From positions 2,452,001 to 2,516,000 of the forward strand of contig NZ_CP197471.1 in NCBI RefSeq assembly GCF_052180215.1: 64,000 bases of DNA. Direction: 5' to 3'. This document shows positions 33,328 through 42,299 of this stretch, piece after piece; the stretch's first letter is position 1; each line of letters opens with the position of its first letter. Source of the DNA: Pseudoneobacillus sp052180215. GTDB lineage: Bacteria; Bacillota; Bacilli; Bacillales; Cytobacillaceae. Position numbers and translations under genes: made by a program. The notes below the pieces were generated by a model, which worked only from the letters and a program-made list of their open reading frames with translations, was not told where the DNA came from and made no database searches.

Positions 33328-33939
33328 TCATTTCTTACCATTTTCCAATTCTAGTTTCTCGAAAATCCTATTAATAACATTGTATTGATAATAGGCTATT
33401 AAACTCCCTACACCAAAGATGAGAATTGGGAATTTAACGAGAAAATAAGTAGAAATACATCCTATTAATATAATTATGATGGTCATAAATGGATGCATCA
33501 TGGCGATAACCAAAGAATTTTTCCAAACCCCTTGTGTACTAGTTCTAAAATGAACCATAACTGGTAAAAGATAAACTGAAGTAAATATAAAAAGGGATCC
33601 TGCAACACCAAACAATACTAAACCTAGCCAGGAAAAAGAACTAGTTATTCTATTGATAAAATAGAAATCTAGGAATAACACTAAGGTTAAAAAACTCCAA
33701 ATTACCCCAGTCAGAAGACTTGATGCAAAATTTTCTTTAAATAGTCTTTTGAATGTATGAAATGTATCTATTTCTTCTTTACGAATCCATTTTCTAACTA
33801 CACCAAATAAAGCAGCTGTTGCTGGCCAAAATGTAATAAGTGGAAGCGAGAATAATAACCATAATAGGTTTAAAAAAATGAATTGAAAAAAACTATTTAA
33901 AAAAAGCATCCACTTTTTATTAAGAATACTTTCATCCAT
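33328..33939 (-). CDS. YesL-like membrane protein (DUF624)
   Basis: From ATG 33939 (GAGGTG site) the protein has 203 residues with five or six hydrophobic helices and the DUF624 pattern (LNLLWLLFSLPLITFWPATA near the start). YesL-type proteins accompany YesMN/LplABC sugar transport systems in Bacillus and Paenibacillus; their role is not established. It is the last gene after the solute-binding protein, about 80 bp downstream with a hairpin in between. Confidence 0.85.
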   Translation of the reverse strand: MDESILNKKWMLFLNSFFQFIFLNLLWLLFSLPLITFWPATAALFGVVRKWIRKEEIDTFHTFKRLFKENFASSLLTGVIWSFLTLVLFLDFYFINRITSSFSWLGLVLFGVAGSLFIFTSVYLLPVMVHFRTSTQGVWKNSLVIAMMHPFMTIIIILIGCISTYFLVKFPILIFGVGSLIAYYQYNVINRIFEKLELENGKK

Positions 33940-33965
33940 AAACACACCTCGTTTATAAAAAGGAA

Positions 33966-33993
33966 CTGCCATTTCTTCCTATGAAGAAATGAC
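33966..33993 (-). terminator. Hairpin between the solute-binding protein gene and yesL
   Basis: CATTTCTTC (33970-33978) pairs with GAAGAAATG (33983-33991) around loop CTAT. On the minus strand a short T-run follows. It could attenuate read-through into yesL or protect the 3' end of the lplA-like mRNA. Confidence 0.55.
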
Positions 33994-34020
33994 AGTCACC
34001 AAAGAAATTAAGTCAAAGGA

Positions 34021-35691
34021 TTAGTAATCCATTTTTTGACTCCATTTTTCATATTCTTGCTTCCATTCTTTTTTGTACTCTTCCCATTTCCCTTTATCAT
34101 TTAAATCTTTACGGTATTTTTCCCAAGTACTTTCAAATTCTTTCTCATTTTTAGCGACTAAGAATTTAGCACGGTATTCTGTTTCAATATCGTTAATGGC
34201 TGGAGTATATTTTTCAACAACTCCGCCTTTTAAAACAGGAACGCTGTCATAATTATGATTTTCACGTGATACACCTAGATCGCGTAAGAAACGTCCATTT
34301 TTCTGGTTTAATTTAAAGCTTACCTTTTCCCAAGTACTCTTATTTGTGGTGACATCATCTACGGATGTATTTGCTAAGAACCAAGGCTGTGCACCATATT
34401 CTTGTTCGCGGTTAACATCTCCTGATGTTAAATCGGCAACAACTTCGTCATTAAATGACCATGTTTGCTTATCATCTGACCAGTTCCACGCATACTTTGG
34501 TCCATCACCTGCTGGACCGAACTTCACAGTCATTAAATCGCTACCAAGTGCCCAATCAATATATTTTAAAGATGCTTCCATGTCAGCGCCCTTCATAATA
34601 TATACTCCAACCCAAGGGAATGGACTTGAACCCTCTGCAGCTCCAATTTTATCTACACCGGCAACCTTAGGGAATGGAATCGCTTCAAATTTTGTAGACA
34701 CGTCATTCATATCTTTAGCAGCTGCCCAAGGACCTGTTGCTAAATCTGTCATTTGACCAATATAAGCGGCTGCACTACCAGTGCTAATTTTTTGTAAAGT
34801 GATTTCTTTTTTGGCAGTTGGTGCTTCCTTATCTAGTAGACCTTCTTGATACATTTTGTTTAACCATTTCCAAGCTGCTTTATAGTTTTCATGATCTCTT
34901 GCAGCTACGAAATCTCCACCGTCATATGGTGAAAAACCATTTGCTTCATTAAAAGTATCTAAACCGAATGAAGATCCAACTGCTCTCCACCCTTGGAAAT
35001 TTTGACCAATGGTTAGCGGAATAAGTGGATTTCCTTGAGGATCCTTTAATTTAGCAGCTTCTCTTAAAAATTTCTCGTAGCCTTCCATAGTAGCCAAGTC
35101 ATCTTTAGTCATACCCACTTGTTCTAGTACGTCTGTACGTACCCAGAATCCCATTTGTCCCCAGTCACCAAACTTCTCCATATTATTATCCTGACCATCT
35201 AGTTCAATGAAGGTTGGAATGAAATAAGTATGACCATCTTCATTTTGAACATATTTCTTAACAATATCTGGAATTTTCGCTAAGTTAGGGTATTTATCCG
35301 GCATATTTAAATATTCTTCAATTGGTTCTGCAGCTTTTGCATTTAATAAATCTGCTTCTACATCGCCTTTTGGTCCAATTCCTACAAATACATCAGGTAA
35401 TTTCCCACTCGTTAACAATAAACGTCTAGCAGTAGCTTCATCACCTTGCGTATAACTCCAGGTGGTATATACTCCTGAGGCTTCTGCTCTTAGTTCATCG
35501 AATATACCATCATTTTTCACTGCTGGAATCCAGTTAATATTGACATTTACATCAATCTTTGCTGTTTCCTGAACTTCTTCCCCTTTAGGATCTTCTTGCT
35601 TTTTGGTTGTTTCTTCTGTTGTTTTGGTACATGCTGCTAGAGAGAAAATCAATAGTGAACTCATTAAGGCCGTAAAAAACTTATTTTTCAT
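34021..35691 (-). CDS. LplA-like ABC transporter solute-binding lipoprotein
   Basis: The 556-residue protein has a lipoprotein signal ending in the lipobox LAAC (Cys21), then a long extracellular binding domain of the LplA/YtcQ group (cluster for complex oligosaccharides). GGGGGAA precedes the ATG. It follows two permease genes; no ATPase is encoded nearby, so a shared ATPase such as MsmX must energise import, as is known for LplABC-type systems. The ligand is probably an oligosaccharide released by the secreted DUF4855 protein. Confidence 0.9.
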   Translation of the reverse strand: MKNKFFTALMSSLLIFSLAACTKTTEETTKKQEDPKGEEVQETAKIDVNVNINWIPAVKNDGIFDELRAEASGVYTTWSYTQGDEATARRLLLTSGKLPDVFVGIGPKGDVEADLLNAKAAEPIEEYLNMPDKYPNLAKIPDIVKKYVQNEDGHTYFIPTFIELDGQDNNMEKFGDWGQMGFWVRTDVLEQVGMTKDDLATMEGYEKFLREAAKLKDPQGNPLIPLTIGQNFQGWRAVGSSFGLDTFNEANGFSPYDGGDFVAARDHENYKAAWKWLNKMYQEGLLDKEAPTAKKEITLQKISTGSAAAYIGQMTDLATGPWAAAKDMNDVSTKFEAIPFPKVAGVDKIGAAEGSSPFPWVGVYIMKGADMEASLKYIDWALGSDLMTVKFGPAGDGPKYAWNWSDDKQTWSFNDEVVADLTSGDVNREQEYGAQPWFLANTSVDDVTTNKSTWEKVSFKLNQKNGRFLRDLGVSRENHNYDSVPVLKGGVVEKYTPAINDIETEYRAKFLVAKNEKEFESTWEKYRKDLNDKGKWEEYKKEWKQEYEKWSQKMDY

Positions 35692-35733
35692 TCTCTTTCC
35701 CCCTCATTGTAAAAATCCTAAAATCTATAATAT

Positions 35734-35764
35734 CAAGCTCTTGATTTCTAAATATACGAGCTTG
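35734..35764 (-). promoter_or_regulatory. Intergenic hairpin between permease and binding-protein genes
   Basis: CAAGCTC (35734-35740) pairs with GAGCTTG (35758-35764) across a 17-base AT-rich loop. Such hairpins can stabilise the downstream binding-protein message and so raise its level over the permeases. Confidence 0.4.
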
Positions 35765-35780
35765 AGTATTACCCCTCTCA

Positions 35781-36689
35781 CTACTCTTTTACTCCGCCAA
35801 TCATAACACCCTTAACAAAGTATTTTTGTAGTAATGGATAAACGATTAAGACTGGCAAGGTCCCTAATATAACTACTGCCATTTTTAAAGCCATTGGTGT
35901 TATCGATCTACTTGCTGCTGCAACTGCTGCATCTGTACTAGCAGCTGCGGCTGCACTACCTTGTCTTAAGTTTTGGGCAGCATCTGCATTCATTAGAATG
36001 TTTTGCAAATAGGTTTGGAGAGGTTTTAAACTCATTTCATTCACAAAATAAGCACCATCAAACCAGCTATTCCAATGAGCAACGGCTGTAAATAGCGATA
36101 TTGCAGCTAGCATTGGCATAGAAATAGGTACGACTATTTTCCAAAAAATAGTGAAAGGATTCGCACCATCCATTTCTGCCGCTTCAATCAGTGAATCCGG
36201 TATATTTTCAAAGAAGGATCTCATCACAATCAAATTCCAAATATTTAAAAGCCCAGGAATAATATAAACTAGGAAGCTATCAATTAATCCAAGCTCTCTT
36301 AGTTGAATATAATAAGGGATCAGCCCTCCACTAAATAACATTGGAATCAGAAAATATATCATTAATGACTTTCTAAATGGCAAGCCTCTGAAGGAAAGAG
36401 CGTATGCGCATAATCCTGTAATGACTACCGTTCCAATTGTTCCAATAATGGTTCGAGCTATCGATATGAGAAAAGCATCTTGAACTAACGGATTTGTTAC
36501 CACGGTTTTGATATTAATCCAAGTAAATTCCCTTGGCCAGAGATAAATGCCTCCTTTAACAGAATCCAATCCTTCATTAAGGGCTAATGCAGTCATATAA
36601 ATAAAAGGGTATACTGTCGAAATGGCCAATAAAGAAAGTAGGATTGTATTCATTACTCCAAAGGCTTTTTCTCCTTTAGAAATCTTCAT
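35781..36689 (-). CDS. LplC/YtcP-like ABC transporter permease
   Basis: The 302-residue permease has six transmembrane helices and the EAA loop DSLIEAAEMDGANPFTIFWK (contact to the ATPase), as in carbohydrate ABC permeases. A low-complexity insert AAAAASTDAAVAAASRSITP lies before the last helix. It starts 16 bp after the first permease, with an AGGGAG site. With the preceding gene and the lipoprotein it forms an LplBCA-type importer. Confidence 0.9.
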   Translation of the reverse strand: MKISKGEKAFGVMNTILLSLLAISTVYPFIYMTALALNEGLDSVKGGIYLWPREFTWINIKTVVTNPLVQDAFLISIARTIIGTIGTVVITGLCAYALSFRGLPFRKSLMIYFLIPMLFSGGLIPYYIQLRELGLIDSFLVYIIPGLLNIWNLIVMRSFFENIPDSLIEAAEMDGANPFTIFWKIVVPISMPMLAAISLFTAVAHWNSWFDGAYFVNEMSLKPLQTYLQNILMNADAAQNLRQGSAAAAASTDAAVAAASRSITPMALKMAVVILGTLPVLIVYPLLQKYFVKGVMIGGVKE

Positions 36690-36705
36690 TTTTTCTCCCT
36701 ACTTT

Positions 36706-37668
36706 CTAGAAAAGTCTCGTATTTCCATATTTTTTGGATAACTGATTAGCTCCTACAACAAGTAATAATTGAAAGACAGATGTTGTTAAACCTATCGCTG
36801 TTGCAGGGCCGTAATAGCCTTGATTTAACCCTGTTTTTACCACATAAGTATCGATTACTTCTGATACTGGTAAATTTATAGGGTTTTGCAATGGATAAAT
36901 TTGATCAAATCCTGCGTTTAATAAACTAGGGATGGTAAGAATTAACATAATGCAGATAGTAGGTAAAATACCTGGAATTGTAACATGTAATGTTTGTTTC
37001 CACTTATTTGCACCATCTACGATCGCTGCTTCATACAATTGTGGATTTAGTCCGGCAATGGCAGCAAGATAAATGATGGCACTAAACCCTACTTCCTTCC
37101 AAACGGAGGAAAAAATAATGATAGGACGAAACCATTCTTCCGACCCCATAAAATAATATTTCTCCATCCCCAGATAGACAAGCAACTCATTTACTAATCC
37201 GGAAGATTGAGAAAGAAAGGCTTCAATAATGTATGCAACTACAATCCAAGACACGAAATGGGGCATGTAAGTAAGAGTTTGAACCCATTTTTTAAACGTA
37301 TTATTTTTAATCTCGTTTAACAAGAGAGCAAGTATAATAGGGGCTGGAAACCCCACTACAAACTTCAATACAGTAATCCAAATCGTATTAGAAAAAACTC
37401 TCCAAAACTCTGAATCTGTTAAAAAATAAAAATGATCAAAACCAATCCATGAACTAGTCCACATACTTTCAAAAATATTGTAATCTTTAAAAGCAACTTG
37501 AATTCCAGCCATCGGCATGTAATTAAATAGAAAAACTAGAATGAAACCTGGCAAGATCATGCCAAATTGCCATCTGTATTTCCAAATAACCTGAAGGTTT
37601 TTTTTATATGTTGGAACAGTACGTTTTTCAACTATGTTCGTTTTTTCTTTTACTACTTCAAGTTTCAT
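36706..37668 (-). CDS. LplB-like ABC transporter permease
   Basis: The protein has about 320 residues, six helices and the EAA loop PQLYEAAIVDGANKWKQTLH. I place the start at ATG 37668 behind GAGGTG; a longer frame to 37716 would run through the cre site and lacks a ribosome site. It is the first gene of the lplBCA-yesL transcript. Upstream are a perfect cre and a pair of 20-bp-spaced direct repeats shared with the DUF4855 promoter. Confidence 0.88.
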   Translation of the reverse strand: MKLEVVKEKTNIVEKRTVPTYKKNLQVIWKYRWQFGMILPGFILVFLFNYMPMAGIQVAFKDYNIFESMWTSSWIGFDHFYFLTDSEFWRVFSNTIWITVLKFVVGFPAPIILALLLNEIKNNTFKKWVQTLTYMPHFVSWIVVAYIIEAFLSQSSGLVNELLVYLGMEKYYFMGSEEWFRPIIIFSSVWKEVGFSAIIYLAAIAGLNPQLYEAAIVDGANKWKQTLHVTIPGILPTICIMLILTIPSLLNAGFDQIYPLQNPINLPVSEVIDTYVVKTGLNQGYYGPATAIGLTTSVFQLLLVVGANQLSKKYGNTRLF

Positions 37669-37701
37669 CATTTCACCTCTATTAGGAAACCCACTCCTTT
37701 T

Positions 37702-37715
37702 TGATAACGCTTTCA
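37702..37715 (-). promoter_or_regulatory. Catabolite-responsive element (cre) upstream of lplB
   Basis: On the minus strand the sequence is TGAAAGCGTTATCA, a full match to the CcpA cre consensus TGNAANCGNTNNCA. It lies about 35 bp upstream of the lplB start codon, downstream of the likely promoter, where CcpA would act as a roadblock. The same 14 bases occur at 42281-42294. Confidence 0.85.
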
Positions 37716-37746
37716 TAAGTTAATTGTAATTATTTTCTGAATATTT

Positions 37747-37779
37747 TTATATAACGAGTATTTAACATTTATATCGTTT
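37747..37779 (-). promoter_or_regulatory. Direct-repeat operator and promoter of the lplBCA unit (candidate YesN site)
   Basis: On the coding strand AAACGATATA (37779-37770) and ACTCGTTATA (37759-37750) are 20 bp apart, fitting ANNCGWTATA-N10-ANNCGWTATA. The second repeat overlaps a TATATA -10 candidate. The same pattern is found before the DUF4855 gene. Two direct repeats on one helix face suit an AraC-type regulator such as the YesN-like protein of this locus. Confidence 0.55.
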
Positions 37780-38848
37780 TTTTTGCTCTCTGTAAATCTT
37801 CCATTAATATTTCCTTCTGATGAATGGATGAAAGTGAAATACCCTCCAACATTTCCATTACCTTTATACCTTGATGAATATCGATTAAAGGTTTCTGCTC
37901 GGATTGAACTACTTGAACAAAGTGATTGATTTCTGCTTCATATGGATTGTTTGGTATCACATTTAATTTCGTATCAGATAATATTTGATTTTGTTCTGAA
38001 TACAAACATAATGGATGCAATGAAATACCACCTTTTGTTCCGAAAAGATCAACTTTAATCCCTTCATCTGGATGCCCGTTCATTGCCCATGAAACTTCTA
38101 ACTGTAAAACGAACCCGTTTTTAAACCGAATAAAAGCACTGGCAAAATCCTCTACGTCAAAAGGTGTGTAGGCTGACTTTGTTTCAGCTGACTCCCACCT
38201 CTCTTGCATAATGGTTTCATAGTTACCGATTCCCTTTACTAGATGGCCAGAAACAGACTTCACTTCTGGTTGACCTGAAAGCCACCAGGCTAAATCAAGC
38301 ACATGAACACCAATGTCCATAAGCGGGCCACCACCTGATTTTGATTTTTCCGTAAACCAGCCCATTGGTGTATTTCTTCTTTGTAATAGCCTTGCTTTGC
38401 CATAATATATTTCACCTAAGTTACCATTATCAATAATTTTCTTCATCGCATTTGTATCATTTCGAAACCGATGAGTCATTCCGATCATACATACTTTATT
38501 TGTTTTGCTCGCTAATTCCTCTAGTTCCAATGCCTGTTTTAAACAGGTAGCAAGTGGTTTTTCTACTAAAACATTAACACCATGTTTTAAAGCCAATTTT
38601 GCTAAAGGAACATGAGTATTATTTGTTGTACAAATACTTACAGCATCAAGCACTTCATATTCAAACATTTCTTCAGCAGAAGAATAGATATTTTTCACGT
38701 TATATTTTGATGCCATTTCTCTTGCTCTGTCTACATTCAAGTCAACGAGAGCAACTAAATCGACATTCGGATGATTTTGATAAAAAGGTAAGTGTGCCAT
38801 TTGGGCAATAGCCCCAGCACCAATAACCCCAACATTTATTTTTTTCAA
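37769..38848 (-). CDS. Gfo/Idh/MocA family NAD(P)-dependent sugar dehydrogenase
   Basis: The 359-residue protein starts at TTG 38848, 7 bases after GGAGG. It has VIGAGAIAQMAHLPFYQN, the VEKPLATCLKQAL signature and GGPLMDIGVHVLDLAWWLSG. It is closely similar in these blocks to the copy at 45958 and less so to the pair at 29494 and 30486. It lies 21 bp downstream of the PhnP-like phosphodiesterase gene. Its last codons overlap the operator of the lplBCA unit. Confidence 0.88.
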   Translation of the reverse strand: MKKINVGVIGAGAIAQMAHLPFYQNHPNVDLVALVDLNVDRAREMASKYNVKNIYSSAEEMFEYEVLDAVSICTTNNTHVPLAKLALKHGVNVLVEKPLATCLKQALELEELASKTNKVCMIGMTHRFRNDTNAMKKIIDNGNLGEIYYGKARLLQRRNTPMGWFTEKSKSGGGPLMDIGVHVLDLAWWLSGQPEVKSVSGHLVKGIGNYETIMQERWESAETKSAYTPFDVEDFASAFIRFKNGFVLQLEVSWAMNGHPDEGIKVDLFGTKGGISLHPLCLYSEQNQILSDTKLNVIPNNPYEAEINHFVQVVQSEQKPLIDIHQGIKVMEMLEGISLSSIHQKEILMEDLQRAKKTI

Positions 38849-38869
38849 TTTAATTCCTCCATTTTAAGC

Positions 38870-39679
38870 CTATATGGTAAATTTCATACCATCATAAGCA
38901 ACATCAATACCATAAGGGTTAAATATTTCCTCTAAATCTTCATGTAAAAGACCGATGTTATGCGAGAAATGGGTTACAACGATCTTGCCATTAGGTTTTA
39001 AAATCGATTCTTTTACGAATCTACTTTGGATTTCAATCACTGCCTCAATATTTAAATGATTCCTTTTTACTGGAATATTTCCATTCGTACAATCCAAAAG
39101 GGCGGCATCAAATTGTCTACCGTTTAACCACTCCCATGTTTCATCTGGAAACCAACCAGTATCATGTCCATATAAAAAGCTCTTACCATTCTTCTCAATC
39201 GCATAAAGCATGCATGTTTCTAGACGGGCATGGTCTGCTAGTAGACCCGTTACTTTAAAGGAACCCACTTGATACGATTTAAAGGGCTTTAACAAATTAA
39301 ATGTAAAATACTCATCTGTCTCTTCTATTCTTGTACGACAAAAATATAGTGGTAGGTCATGTCCATGTATGTTTAAAGGATAATTCTGCTTATTGGCGTA
39401 AATAGGAAGCTTCATACTAATGTCTTCAGCATATAAATGATCGGTATGTGTGTGAGTAATTATGAGGTCAGTTACTTTTGATAGATCAATGTTGTCTCTT
39501 AAAACATGAAGATTGGTATCGGGTGGAAAATCAATTTTTAATGTATCATCAATAATAGCTGAAGTCCTCGTTCGAATATTTTTCCCACCTAACTCCCTTG
39601 CATTCCTACAGTGTTCACATTGACAAAAAATTCCTGGAAAACCTTCGGCTGCTGAAGTTCCAAGCAAATGAATTTTCAA
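38870..39679 (-). CDS. PhnP-like MBL-fold phosphodiesterase
   Basis: The 269-residue protein starts at TTG 39679, 8 bases after AGGAGG. It has the metallo-beta-lactamase motif THTHTDH (His76, His78, Asp80, His81) and an N-terminal CQCEHC (Cys19, Cys21, Cys24), the extra zinc site typical of PhnP. PhnP hydrolyses cyclic ribose phosphodiesters in phosphonate metabolism. No phn genes are present, so here a sugar phosphodiester from the same locus is more likely. Confidence 0.82.
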   Translation of the reverse strand: MKIHLLGTSAAEGFPGIFCQCEHCRNARELGGKNIRTRTSAIIDDTLKIDFPPDTNLHVLRDNIDLSKVTDLIITHTHTDHLYAEDISMKLPIYANKQNYPLNIHGHDLPLYFCRTRIEETDEYFTFNLLKPFKSYQVGSFKVTGLLADHARLETCMLYAIEKNGKSFLYGHDTGWFPDETWEWLNGRQFDAALLDCTNGNIPVKRNHLNIEAVIEIQSRFVKESILKPNGKIVVTHFSHNIGLLHEDLEEIFNPYGIDVAYDGMKFTI

Positions 39680-39727
39680 TTTTAGTTCCTCCTATCAGCT
39701 TTTTCAAAAAAATAATGAAAATAATGG

Positions 39728-39761
39728 AAGACCAATCCATCTATAGAGACAGATTGGTCTT
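39728..39761 (-). terminator. Hairpin downstream of the DUF4855 gene
   Basis: AAGACCAATC (39728-39737) pairs perfectly with GATTGGTCTT (39752-39761). The following minus-strand sequence is only moderately T-rich, so termination may be partial and the PhnP-like gene could be transcribed by read-through. Confidence 0.6.
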
Positions 39762-39770
39762 ATGAAATTC

Positions 39771-42221
39771 CTAATTAAATGTAATGGAATATTCACCTGT
39801 GGTTATAGATTTTACTTTTACATAAAAAACAAAACTCTCTGCAAAAGGATTAGAGTATTCAATTTTTTCCTCGACACCTGCCGGATTAATTGATGAAGTT
39901 TTTATTGGACTTCCACTGTTTGTATCCCAATACAGTTCCAAATCTATATCCGTGTTAGCATCCGGTGCAGCCAAAATACTAAATGCCTTTTTTCCTGAAA
40001 CTCTGTACCAAGTCTCTTGGCCAACAAAATTTGATACAGCCACTACAGTATTTCCATTTTGAAGTTCGATACTATTCATCATCGTAGTACCGTCTTCAAT
40101 TGGTTTTGAAAGGGATATCCTGTAATTTCCTGGTGTGGTGCCTTTTATATACACCCTTAACATGACATATGTGTCTGATGAAGTAGGGTTACTTACCACT
40201 AATGATTGAGTTTGTGTTTCTTTGTTGTAGGAGAATCCACTATGTGCAGTTTGATTTTCTCCCCATAATCTCGTCTCCATACCGAATGCTCCATCAATCG
40301 GAGTCAACGTTACAACCCAATCCTCCCCTGCTTTAATTGGAAACTTATACCACTTATCTGTTGAGAATGCCTTAGGAGTAGTAAATACATCTCCTACCTT
40401 TGCTTCCAATTCGGTAGGCTTTTTCCATGTATCACCAGTAGGAGGTGGAATCGTTTCATTTGATAATTCTTGGATTTCATAATCATCATGTATAAAATCA
40501 TTTGTTAAATCGTATGTGTTCTTTACAATTGGATCGTCAATAAATTGTTTTATAACAGTTCTTGCACCTAAGTAATAACCGACAATTGTTTGATCCAATC
40601 CAGCCTTTTTGATTTCATTTAAATAGGCATAATATTTTCTCATGGCATAATCACTATGGTATACCTGGCCATCATAATCGGTTCCCCAGCCATTCCATAA
40701 CATATGATAGTCCCCTTCTACTTCCAAGCCCATACCAAATCGTTTAGCTGTTTTAATGGCTGATTCCATCCGGCTTAAGTCGATTTCTCCGCCTTTATCC
40801 GCATTAGGTCCAAAGAATGTTTGGAAATAGTAATTGGGTTGCATCATAATCGCATCGAATCCAAGCTCTTTCCAAATGGTTGAACCATTTGCTTGAAAAA
40901 ATGGAATCCAATAAAATTTTGCATTTTGGTCATGAATCATTTTAGAAACTTCCTTTACTAAATCCTCTTCGTAAAGTGTTCCATATCCTACCTCTTCATG
41001 TGTCCAGTAAAAACCTGCGATTTCAATATGTTGATAATTTTTCTCTTTGAATTTCTTTACAATTTCATCAATATACCACTTTACTGCTGCTTTTCTTGCA
41101 TTAAAGGATGCTTTTTCTCCACCCGGTTGATCAATTCTAAAATTCAGTTGTTCCCCATCTAATTCACCCCAATTGTCAGATTGTAATGCAGGGTAAGGAA
41201 TGGAAAAGACAACCTTTGTTTTGTGTTGAGAATCGCCTAATGTTTGTTTTACTTCTGCTGTTGATTGTTCTAATGCATCAAGATTTACATCGCTTGTAAA
41301 TAATTTGTTGATCGCTTGATTCCAAAGATTTTTATCTTTATAGTCTCTATATGGATCTCCACCGTTTTGGAAGAGTATAGAGTCAAACATCCAATCCGTT
41401 GATGCACCGTTTTCATCCACATGAGTAATAACATGTTTAAAATCTTCTTTTTTCCATGTTCCAAGTGGTCCATTTCCTGTGTGGTCAGGATATAAGAATG
41501 CTAGATACATATCTTTTACTCCATTTGTATCCTTTTCACTTGGTAGTGGTTCATCCTTTATTTTCTTTACCTTTTTTAAAGTGATGACATCTTTATCTTT
41601 TTTATCTGCATCTCTTCCCATAACGGTGATTTCATCGATAAAAGAGAACATTCCCACTTCAAATTGAACCTTTACATATCTAGCTGTTACGTTGATATCC
41701 TTTACCCCGATTTCCTCTCTTACCGCTTCATGACTTTTTGATGTTTTTGGTTTCAATTCATCTGCTATTAACCACTTCTCTCCATCATTCGAAAGATAAA
41801 AATTGACATAACGAGGAATATCCACAGCTGCACTTCTCTCTTGTAAGAATCCACCTTTAATACTATTAATAAATTTTTCTGAACCTAAATCAATAATGAC
41901 AGAACGGGCTACTTGCCTAGAATACCCAACCCAATTAGGGTTAAAAAAGTATGCGTTATTCACTTTAGATTCAGCAATTTTTCCATCTGTCAGTTCATAT
42001 GGATTTCCATTATCGCCATCCGTTCTAGTTTCATAAGCCATTAATTGCTTATCATGCATTTCTTGAACAACTGTGTATGGTTTTGAAAGAGCAAGATTAG
42101 TGTAGATCTCATCAGAAGGCTTTTTTAAATCTGAGGCTAGTGCATTGGAAGAAATTAATCCTACGAGTAATGTTGAAATGATTCCTGATTTTAAGTATTT
42201 AGAAATGTTAAGATTATTCAT
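39771..42221 (-). CDS. Secreted DUF4855 protein with discoidin-like and PPC-like domains
   Basis: From ATG 42221 (AAGGGG site) the protein has 816 residues. A signal peptide (IISTLLVGLISSNALAS) is followed by a discoidin-like domain at about 40-205 (SVIIDLGSEKFINSIKGGFL), a central DUF4855 region at about 240-590 with the TIM-barrel-like segment IEIAGFYWTHEEVGYGTLYE, and two C-terminal PPC-like beta domains. The central region probably is a glycoside-acting enzyme, with acidic residues in HEEVG as candidates. It should act outside the cell and supply oligosaccharides to the LplABC importer. Confidence 0.8.
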   Translation of the reverse strand: MNNLNISKYLKSGIISTLLVGLISSNALASDLKKPSDEIYTNLALSKPYTVVQEMHDKQLMAYETRTDGDNGNPYELTDGKIAESKVNNAYFFNPNWVGYSRQVARSVIIDLGSEKFINSIKGGFLQERSAAVDIPRYVNFYLSNDGEKWLIADELKPKTSKSHEAVREEIGVKDINVTARYVKVQFEVGMFSFIDEITVMGRDADKKDKDVITLKKVKKIKDEPLPSEKDTNGVKDMYLAFLYPDHTGNGPLGTWKKEDFKHVITHVDENGASTDWMFDSILFQNGGDPYRDYKDKNLWNQAINKLFTSDVNLDALEQSTAEVKQTLGDSQHKTKVVFSIPYPALQSDNWGELDGEQLNFRIDQPGGEKASFNARKAAVKWYIDEIVKKFKEKNYQHIEIAGFYWTHEEVGYGTLYEEDLVKEVSKMIHDQNAKFYWIPFFQANGSTIWKELGFDAIMMQPNYYFQTFFGPNADKGGEIDLSRMESAIKTAKRFGMGLEVEGDYHMLWNGWGTDYDGQVYHSDYAMRKYYAYLNEIKKAGLDQTIVGYYLGARTVIKQFIDDPIVKNTYDLTNDFIHDDYEIQELSNETIPPPTGDTWKKPTELEAKVGDVFTTPKAFSTDKWYKFPIKAGEDWVVTLTPIDGAFGMETRLWGENQTAHSGFSYNKETQTQSLVVSNPTSSDTYVMLRVYIKGTTPGNYRISLSKPIEDGTTMMNSIELQNGNTVVAVSNFVGQETWYRVSGKKAFSILAAPDANTDIDLELYWDTNSGSPIKTSSINPAGVEEKIEYSNPFAESFVFYVKVKSITTGEYSITFN

Positions 42222-42280
42222 CAACTATCCCCTTTTCTTAATATTCAGATTTTCGTCCAAAACAGTCCCCTTCCCTTAAT

Positions 42281-42294
42281 TGATAACGCTTTCA
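42281..42294 (-). promoter_or_regulatory. Catabolite-responsive element (cre) upstream of the DUF4855 gene
   Basis: Minus-strand TGAAAGCGTTATCA matches the cre consensus fully and is identical to the copy at 37702-37715. It lies just downstream of a TATAAT -10 box (42305-42300), so CcpA would repress the gene when preferred sugars are present. Confidence 0.85.
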
Positions 42295-42299
42295 TATTT

